Shown here one piece after another: positions 15,617 through 20,071 of a DNA stretch of 20,071 nucleotides. How positions within the stretch are numbered: the first letter of the stretch is position 1; each line of letters starts with the position of its first letter. The translations under genes and the position numbers were made by a program. The notes under the pieces were generated by a model. The model searched no databases, had not been told where the DNA came from, and saw only the letters and a list, made by a program, of their open reading frames with translations. Source of the stretch: an uncultured Bacteroidia bacterium (lineage in GTDB: Bacteria; Bacteroidota; Bacteroidia; Bacteroidales; UBA932); contig CACXHG010000233.1 in assembly GCA_902767355.1 (NCBI GenBank), positions 1 through 20,071 on the forward strand, written 5' to 3'.

Positions 15617-15674
15617 AAGTGCAAACTTCGCACTTGGTAACGGTGCCTGCCTGCCCGGAACAGGCAGAGTACCG
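15617..15674 (+). repeat. Two consecutive hairpins just before the transposase gene
   Basis: Hairpin 1: AAGTGC (15617-15622), 7-base loop, GCACTT (15630-15635). Hairpin 2: CTGCCTG (15647-15653), 7-base loop, CAGGCAG (15661-15667), extended by CGGT (15641-15644) with ACCG (15671-15674). The second ends 11 bases before the transposase ATG. They could control its translation, or be REP-like DNA hairpins that such enzymes bind. No convincing TAnnTTTG promoter was found here; ATACTTTG at 15597-15604 is only partial. Confidence 0.5.
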
Positions 15675-15685
15675 CGAGGAGATGA

Positions 15686-16618
15686 ATGTGCAACAACGCT
15701 TTTATCCGGGTGAAAGCCAAAATATTGCCAGTGATGGAGAATACCGGGATATCAATGGGTGGTTTCTACCACATTTGTTCTGACGGCAACTCGTCAGCCG
15801 TCCTCTTCAGAAATGAGTCCGATTTCAAGGCCGCGATGAACCGTCTCGCGATTTGCACACTGCACAGGCCGGTTGAGATTTACGCCTTCGTGCTGATGGG
15901 AAATCACTTTCATATTGTCGGGCGATTTGCAAGCGAAGACGACGGTTTCGCTTATGCGATAGAGTTCAAGCGACTGACGGGCAAGTATACTACCGACGTT
16001 TATCAAGAAAAGGCCTCGCTCAGCCGCCTGCCTGTAAAAGTTCTGCCGATACACGATGCCGACTATCTCAGAACGGTAATCGCCTATGTCGTAAAAAACC
16101 CGACTAAGGCCAGAATGGAGATGTTTTACGATTATCCCTGGAGCTCGGGATCGTTGTATTTCAGTAGCCGGAGCAAAGTTCCGGATCTCGGCACCGTAAA
16201 ACTGGCCGACCTTGGTGCAAAACAGCGGCGCCAGCTGTGTCGCAGCCGGCGGGATCTCCCTGACGGCTGGCTGTTCAAAGATGGTATAATCCTTCCGCAG
16301 AATTATGTGGCAGCCGCCGCTGTGGAGCAATTGTACAGGACGACAAAATCTTATATGTACTACCTGTCAATGAACAAAGATGAAGAGATTGAGCGGGATT
16401 ACGGGGACTGGAATACCCTGCAGCTGCCGGATGCCGAACTGAGGATAGCGCGTATGGTCTTGTCAAGGGAAATGTTCGGGACGGACAATATCCGCGACTT
16501 GTCTGCCCCGGACCGGCTTCGGCTTGCCCGCCGCCTGCGAAGGAAGTATCTCTGCTCGAAAAAACAGATAGCACGCATAGTGATGCTGCCCTATGAGTAT
16601 TTGATGAAGGCGCTTTGA
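15686..16618 (+). CDS. REP-associated tyrosine transposase (RAYT, Y1/HUH family)
   Basis: This 310-residue protein carries the HUH nuclease signature MGNHFHIV (His74, His76) and the downstream LRTVIAYVVKNPTKA segment. In RAYTs that helix holds the catalytic Tyr (here probably Tyr134). The opening GGFYHICSDGNSSAVLFRNESDF matches the usual start of the Y1 domain, so in-frame ATGs at 15734 or 15755 are possible alternatives to 15686. After the Y1 domain (about 25-155) there is an extension of some 150 residues. It ends in a helix-turn-helix-like stretch, DRLRLARRLRRKYLCSKKQIAR (split here as about 276-297), common in Bacteroidetes members. RAYTs cut and join single-stranded DNA at palindromic REP repeats and usually do not move themselves. 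Here two copies of a long structured repeat flank the gene. The family call is strong; the link to these repeats is inferred. Confidence 0.87.
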   Translation: MCNNAFIRVKAKILPVMENTGISMGGFYHICSDGNSSAVLFRNESDFKAAMNRLAICTLHRPVEIYAFVLMGNHFHIVGRFASEDDGFAYAIEFKRLTGKYTTDVYQEKASLSRLPVKVLPIHDADYLRTVIAYVVKNPTKARMEMFYDYPWSSGSLYFSSRSKVPDLGTVKLADLGAKQRRQLCRSRRDLPDGWLFKDGIILPQNYVAAAAVEQLYRTTKSYMYYLSMNKDEEIERDYGDWNTLQLPDAELRIARMVLSREMFGTDNIRDLSAPDRLRLARRLRRKYLCSKKQIARIVMLPYEYLMKAL

Positions 16619-16708
16619 TCCGTGGCGCGGCCTTTCCCCAGCGGAGAGCCACTGCCGCCGATCCTATCCATTTTGACTTCGACCATTCCGTCGGTGTCAC
16701 TGCCGCCC

Positions 16709-16840
16709 CTGGCATCCCGAAGGAGTCGCCCCTGGCTCTTCCGATCGTGATACTCCCGGGTTTCCCGAAAGTATCGCTGCCTGGCATCCCGAAGGAGTCG
16801 CCCCTGGCTCTTCCGATCGTGACGCTGCCGGGTCTCCCGA
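16709..16840. repeat. Tandem-like direct repeat, 72-base period
   Basis: A 60-base unit at 16709-16768 recurs at 16781-16840. The first 42 bases are identical and the last 18 differ at 4. The period, 72, is a multiple of three. A TTG-started plus-strand frame (16615-16860) reads PGIPKESPLALPIV twice. A minus-strand frame reads TIGRARGDSFGMPG twice, so no frame is clearly favoured. The rest of the 16619-16887 stretch shows no convincing gene. Confidence 0.85.
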
Positions 16841-16887
16841 TGGCTGAATCAACACGATGATTATGGCCTGGGCATTTTAGGGAGGAT

Positions 16888-16913
16888 AATTGCTACTACG
16901 ATTGTCAGCGCGA
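16888..16913 (+). repeat. Partial repeat copy D, immediately before copy B
   Basis: AATTGCTAC-tac-GATTgTCAGCGCGA matches the start of copy C at 19271 (AATTGCTAC-GATTaTCAGCGCGA) apart from a 3-base insertion and one change. Its GATTnTCAGCGCGA part is shared with copies A and B. It is truncated at the terminal hairpin and followed by a T tract and then copy B. Confidence 0.6.
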
Positions 16914-16923
16914 AGTTTTTTAT

Positions 16924-17073
16924 CCTTTGAGCACCGGGATGTGGTCTGGAGAGCTGCTTGGCGAGGGTGTGGGTGCCCAGTCCGCTACCGGATAGCGGAT
17001 TGAGCAAGACCGGCCGCAAACGGGTGTTGATTATCAGCGCGATACGCCAAATCGCGTGCTCAAGGGTTAAAAA
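16924..17073 (+). repeat. RAYT-associated repeat, copy B (about 150 bp)
   Basis: This copy is the same as A over 16931-17073. Its ends are near-perfect inverted repeats: CCTTTGAGCAC (16924-16934) against GTGCTCAAGGG (17057-17067), 10 of 11 pairing. An internal hairpin is TCCGCTA/TAGCGGA with a 5-base loop. The right-end hairpin AGCGCG/CGTGCT pairs through a G-T where copy A has A-T. It lies downstream of the transposase gene in the same orientation as copy A and directly abuts a broken epimerase gene. Confidence 0.85.
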
Positions 17074-17264
17074 TGCGAGCGAATCCAGATATCTCCCGCT
17101 AAACTGATTCAGCCGGTGCCGATGCAGCCCGGCGATGGCGCACCACGTACGCTGACGCCACCGCCCTGGAGCGCGACTTCGGCTTCAGCCCCCACCCCCG
17201 CATCATTCTGCGCGAAGGATTGCGGAAGTTCGCCCGCTGCTACAATGGGTATTACGGGGTCTGA
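17074..17264 (+). pseudogene. C-terminal remnant of a UDP-glucuronate 4-epimerase-like gene
   Basis: Immediately after repeat B an open stretch reads LIQPVPMQPGD (17104-17136). A one-base shift follows within GGCGCACC. From 17145 it continues TYADATALERDFGFSP, then REGLRKFARCYNGYYGV and a TGA at 17262-17264. This is the characteristic C-terminus of UDP-glucuronate/UDP-galacturonate epimerases of the SDR family (MQPGDVxxTYADTxxLexDFGFxP...LREGLxxFaxWY), used in capsule and surface glycan synthesis. Only about 60 of some 350 codons remain, the frame is broken, and there is no start, so it is non-functional. The lost N-terminal part is not elsewhere in the window. The remnant converges on the fimbrillin-like gene, with stops 6 bases apart. 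Confidence 0.8.
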
Positions 17265-17270
17265 CGGGCG

Positions 17271-18974
17271 CTATTTGTAATATTCGAGATTTATATAGTC
17301 AAAGTGACATTCCCCAGCCGTAAGGCCACAGATCAGGAAGTATTTGCGCCCGGCCAGATCGTAAATCCTTTCGCCGTCAGAACCTATGGTGCCTTCAAGC
17401 GCCACCGCATCTGCAGGCAAACCATCGGTGAAATACTCGTCGGATGCATATACGGCATACTGGCCATCTCCGATGTATTTCGTTTTGACGATCATTGTTG
17501 ACCAGTGGAAAGGTGCGGAATTCCATAGACCCCATGGCTTGTTATACGTCTGCCCGTAAATATCAAAATCCGGAGAATAGGCAAAGGCGAGATTGCAGTG
17601 AGATATCGGAACACCAAAATATTTATCTGTACCTATGGCATCTTGCCCGGCAGGATGTAAATTACCATAGCCCTTGGAATAATTTATTATCAATTCCTGC
17701 GGCAGACCTATCTCCAGTTCCTTCTCAAGATATTCCGTCTGGGACTGCATTCCTTCTACAGCCAGGGCACGGACATAAACCGTATATACGCCGGGGATTA
17801 GAGAGGCCGCTACGGTAGCGGTAAAGTAACTGCCGGAAACGCCGGTGCGGGCAAAGTCGATGCGTGAGCCAGCCTCGTCCCGCATAAAGCACTCATATCC
17901 AGCCAGGTTTTCATTGGTGCCGTAAGGCCAGTACACCGTGCACTCGCCCATATCATCGCCGGTGTAAAAGTCAACATCCTGAAAGTCCGGGTTGACGACA
18001 TCTGCCTCCGGGGTCTGGGGGACGCCTATGGAGAACTCCGTCAGGCCGCCCTCCTTGAATTCCAGTGTCCGTCCCAGGGCGCCCAGATTGACGATGCGAT
18101 GTCTTTCATAGCCTTGTCCGTCATACGTATAGTAGAGCCTCAGCTCCAGGCGCCGCCGGGACACGCCGGACATAGACCTGATCCAGACTGTGACTGTGCC
18201 GTCGTCGCGCACCTGGATACCCTCACCGGCATACTCAAAGCGGATGCTGTACACGCCGTCTCTGGTGGTAATGCGCTCCTGCTGAGGGTCGTATACGAAA
18301 TAATACCCCGACTGAAAGCCCAAATCCACAGCTCCGCCTGTAACCATCGCGCCGGGCGGAAGATTGCCCACGGTCATCTTCACGATGGTTCCCACGCGCG
18401 CAAACTGGAAAGACAGCTGGTCGGGGCGCTCATCTGTGCAATGCACGGCCTTGGATACCAGGACATCTGCTGCTGGGTCAAAGTTGTCGGCCGTAGGATT
18501 CTGATCGGTAGGCATATCAATAGCCACAATCATCCGTTTCTTTTCATAGTCCCAGCAATCGGTGTTATCGACAGCACATGCCGCCGGATACACGGCCACA
18601 TACTGTATGTCGCCATGGTTTTGCGCATCCGGGCGATCGCCCAGATTAAGCTGAAAGATTGCAGCGTCGGCAGCCGCAGAAAGTGGATCTGACTCGTACC
18701 TTTGCGATACATATCCGTTATATTCCGGGTCTTGCTTGAGAGTTTCTATATACGGCACCGCTTCCCAAACTGCAATTATGTCACCGGCGCTCCAGTTCAG
18801 GCTGAACTGGCCACCAGTTTCTGAGATGATGGTTTTAGTGCCTGGGCCGCCGGCATAAACCTTTACGCTTTTGGCGTTGGAGATGGCAGCTTCTTGCGGG
18901 TTAAGGGCATTCTCGCGGTTGCAGGCTGCCAGTATCGATGCGGCAGCCATCAGGCAAAAGACATACTTTTTCAT
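17271..18974 (-). CDS. Fimbrillin-like surface lipoprotein
   Basis: This 567-residue lipoprotein has the signal MKKYVFCLMAAASILAAC (Cys18) followed by NRENALNP. The N-terminal part (about 35-320) has marks of Bacteroidales fimbrillin-like (FimA/Mfa-type) proteins: TKTIISETGGQFSLNWSAGD (46-65), MPTDQNPTADNFDPAADVLVSKA near 154-176, and the FQFARVGTIVKMTV strand. A fibronectin-like beta domain (about 325-425) and a C-terminal domain of about 140 residues of unknown type follow. An upstream ATG at 19043 gives a longer frame, but that would overlap the small gene before it and precede the signal peptide, so 18974 is chosen. It starts 1 base after the upstream stop (TGA-t-ATG), implying coupled translation. 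Role: fimbrial subunit or surface adhesin, inferred. Confidence 0.78.
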   Translation of the reverse strand: MKKYVFCLMAAASILAACNRENALNPQEAAISNAKSVKVYAGGPGTKTIISETGGQFSLNWSAGDIIAVWEAVPYIETLKQDPEYNGYVSQRYESDPLSAAADAAIFQLNLGDRPDAQNHGDIQYVAVYPAACAVDNTDCWDYEKKRMIVAIDMPTDQNPTADNFDPAADVLVSKAVHCTDERPDQLSFQFARVGTIVKMTVGNLPPGAMVTGGAVDLGFQSGYYFVYDPQQERITTRDGVYSIRFEYAGEGIQVRDDGTVTVWIRSMSGVSRRRLELRLYYTYDGQGYERHRIVNLGALGRTLEFKEGGLTEFSIGVPQTPEADVVNPDFQDVDFYTGDDMGECTVYWPYGTNENLAGYECFMRDEAGSRIDFARTGVSGSYFTATVAASLIPGVYTVYVRALAVEGMQSQTEYLEKELEIGLPQELIINYSKGYGNLHPAGQDAIGTDKYFGVPISHCNLAFAYSPDFDIYGQTYNKPWGLWNSAPFHWSTMIVKTKYIGDGQYAVYASDEYFTDGLPADAVALEGTIGSDGERIYDLAGRKYFLICGLTAGECHFDYINLEYYK

Positions 18975-18975
18975 A

Positions 18976-19140
18976 TCAGAATGCCCCTCCGTTGACATAA
19001 TTATCGTCGTTGATATCGCCGCCGGCTTTGCCCTCGTCGCCATAGACCACCGAGCGGCCGGGTTCGCTCTGGCATATTACCCGCCCCGGGCAGAATTCGA
19101 ATATTTCTGCCGCGGGAGCCACATAAACAGAATTTTTCAT
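18976..19140 (-). CDS. Small 54-residue protein coupled to the fimbrillin-like gene
   Basis: The ATG at 19140 opens MKNSVYVAPAAEIFEFCPG, continues with VICQSEPGRSVVYGDEGKAG, and ends DINDDNYVNGGAF and TGA at 18978-18976. Small proteins of this pattern (a short KxxVYVxPxxEIxE opening, a hydrophobic xxVxCxS core, then a Gly/Asp-rich tail) are common directly before fimbrillin-like lipoprotein genes in Bacteroidales. Their function is unknown. A good promoter lies 21 bases upstream and the next gene starts 1 base downstream. The conserved spacing and context make this a real gene despite its size; no signal peptide or membrane segment is evident. Confidence 0.7.
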   Translation of the reverse strand: MKNSVYVAPAAEIFEFCPGRVICQSEPGRSVVYGDEGKAGGDINDDNYVNGGAF

Positions 19141-19161
19141 AGCGTTATGGATTAATTTGCT

Positions 19162-19193
19162 CTAAGTTAGGGATTTTCGTGTAAAAGAGCAAA
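19162..19193 (-). promoter_or_regulatory. Promoter of the small gene and fimbrillin-like operon
   Basis: On the minus strand: TTTG (19193-19190), exactly 20 bases, then TAACTTAG (19169-19162), one mismatch from TAnnTTTG. Transcription would start near 19155, 15 bases before the ATG at 19140. Confidence 0.6.
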
Positions 19194-19270
19194 TGTCCAC
19201 TCGGAATGGGCCCAATGATCCAGGCGATGGACCGGTAGGAGTGATTCGGCGCATAGCGCGGAGTATTAAA

Positions 19271-19322
19271 AATTGCTACGATTATCAGCGCGATACGCCA
19301 AATCGCGTGCTCAAGGGTTAAA
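19271..19322 (+). repeat. Partial repeat copy C
   Basis: GATTATCAGCGCGATACGCC and the following bases to 19322 (43 bases from 19280) are identical to the right end of copy B, including the terminal hairpin and GTGCTCAAGGGTTAAA. The left part AATTGCTAC is shared with copy D, not A or B. It lies between the two divergent lipoprotein promoters, in the same orientation as the other copies. Confidence 0.8.
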
Positions 19323-19378
19323 GAATCGTGCAAGCCCTTCGAGCGCGAATCTTTCAAGACAGTGTAAAGGGGGGGCTA

Positions 19379-19409
19379 TTGTTTGATAATCAGAAAGTTT
19401 TTACCTTTA
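19379..19409 (+). promoter_or_regulatory. Probable promoter of the BACON lipoprotein gene
   Basis: TTG (19379-19381), 20 bases, then TACCTTTA (19402-19409), one mismatch from TAnnTTTG, ending 27 bases before the ATG at 19437. Confidence 0.5.
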
Positions 19410-19436
19410 CCGAAAACGTTTTAAACATTTTATGGT

Positions 19437-20071
19437 ATGAAAAGGACTATTCTGATGACTCTGGCCGCGATTTGCGCCATGAGCGTGGTGTCGGCCTGCA
19501 AAAAGCCTGACCCCGAGCCAAATCACACTCCTTCCATCGAAATCAAGACCCAGACCATCCTGGTGCCTGCCGGCGAGAATGCCGCTACTTTTAGTTTCGT
19601 TGCCAATAACGACTGGACCGTGACATCTTCTGAGGACTGGTGCCAGGTATCGCCGTCCTCCGGAAATGCGAGCGAAAATGCCGCGGCGGTCACCGTGACG
19701 TTGGAGCCCAACGAGACCGGAGAGACCCGCTCGGCCAAGATTACAATAAAAGCCGGCAGCGTAGAAAAGCAGGTAATGCTCGCGCAGGCGCCGGAGGAGG
19801 TCAAGCCGGAGAATATCGTCATAAACTACATCTGGAATTCGCAGGACGACACCAAAATCGAAAACCGCCAGATCGAAGTCAGATACTCCAACTGGAGTGC
19901 GAATAGGGGTTCTTACTTTACGGCCATTGTCCAATTGGACGCTCCCAATCCGGATTTGGTCTTGCTCCCTTCAGATGACGCAAAGGATTGGATCAGCGAG
20001 AGTTATGACTCATATTATAACACGACTACCGGGGAATATTCCATTTATTTCCAGGTTGCCGCAAATACCGA
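19437..20071 (+). CDS. BACON-domain lipoprotein, N-terminal part (cut by window edge)
   Basis: The ATG at 19437 opens 211 codons with no stop before the window ends. The signal MKRTILMTLAAICAMSVVSAC gives lipidation at Cys21, followed by KKPDPEP. Residues about 32-118 match a BACON domain: IEIKTQTILVPAGE, then SFVANNDWTVTSSEDWCQV, SPSSGNAS, a strand VTVTLEPN, and SAKITIKAGSVEKQVMLAQA. BACON domains are beta-sandwiches in Bacteroidetes surface proteins, suggested to bind glycans or mucin or act as spacers. The part after about 120 (NIVINYIWNSQDD and onwards) is a beta-rich region I do not recognise. The gene is divergent from the fimbrillin-like unit, with a repeat copy and both promoters between them. 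Function beyond a surface lipoprotein is open. Confidence 0.8.
   Translation, partial: MKRTILMTLAAICAMSVVSACKKPDPEPNHTPSIEIKTQTILVPAGENAATFSFVANNDWTVTSSEDWCQVSPSSGNASENAAAVTVTLEPNETGETRSAKITIKAGSVEKQVMLAQAPEEVKPENIVINYIWNSQDDTKIENRQIEVRYSNWSANRGSYFTAIVQLDAPNPDLVLLPSDDAKDWISESYDSYYNTTTGEYSIYFQVAANT

Noticed and set aside
16615..16860. Plus-strand 81-codon frame starting with TTG and overlapping the RAYT stop
   Set aside because: It is built largely from the 72-base repeat, the minus strand is open over the same stretch, and there is no ATG start or recognisable domain. Reported as a repeat instead.
15422..17073. CRISPR array or composite IS with target-site duplication
   Set aside because: There are only two long copies with a gene between them and no regular spacers; no matching short duplication was found just outside copies A and B.
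18975..19043. Longer start of the fimbrillin-like lipoprotein at 19043
   Set aside because: It would put 23 residues before the lipoprotein signal peptide and overlap the 54-residue gene in another frame.

Overview
The window is bacterial and almost certainly from a member of the Bacteroidales. Supporting this are a SusC/SusD pair with accompanying starch lipoproteins, several lipoprotein signal peptides with little sign of Shine-Dalgarno sites, a BACON-domain lipoprotein, a fimbrillin-like lipoprotein, and repeated promoters of the Bacteroidetes form TTTG-N20-TAnnTTTG. I cannot name the genus.

Layout. (1) 1-156: the start of ribosomal protein L3 (rplC), minus strand, with its own promoter. 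(2) 157-487: a structured intergenic region with a second, outward promoter, a possible 38-residue ORF or small RNA, and overlapping inverted repeats. (3) 488-1660: a solitary AAA ATPase, plus strand. (4) 1760-15246, all minus strand: a starch/malto-oligosaccharide utilisation locus. In transcription order it runs malQ (GH77 with two CBM20-like domains, own promoter), an MFS sugar transporter (own strong promoter), susC, susD, a SusF-like starch-binding lipoprotein, susG (surface amylase with an inserted starch-binding domain) and a second GH13 lipoprotein. (5) 15247-17264: a mobile or repeat region. It holds a REP-associated tyrosine transposase (RAYT, HUH/Y1 family) between two direct copies of a ~145 bp element, plus hairpins, a 72-bp-period tandem repeat and the frameshifted C-terminal remnant of a UDP-sugar epimerase. 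(6) 17271-19140: a small 54-residue gene coupled to a fimbrillin-like lipoprotein, minus strand. (7) 19437-end: a divergent BACON-type lipoprotein cut by the window edge. A partial repeat copy lies between these two divergent units.

How the genes fit together. SusD and SusF would hold starch at the cell surface and SusG would cut it there. SusC would import the oligosaccharides, and the second GH13 enzyme (a lipoprotein, location unresolved) would trim them. The MFS protein would carry maltose or short maltodextrins across the inner membrane and MalQ would rearrange them in the cytoplasm. The classical SusR, SusA and SusB (GH97) are not in the window.

The least ordinary part is region 5. A Bacteroidales RAYT sits among four full or partial copies of a structured repeat family, one abutting a broken gene. 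The repeat copies have near-matching terminal inverted repeats and a terminal hairpin kept across differing copies. Their minus-strand reading frame shows only third-position changes over about 30 codons.
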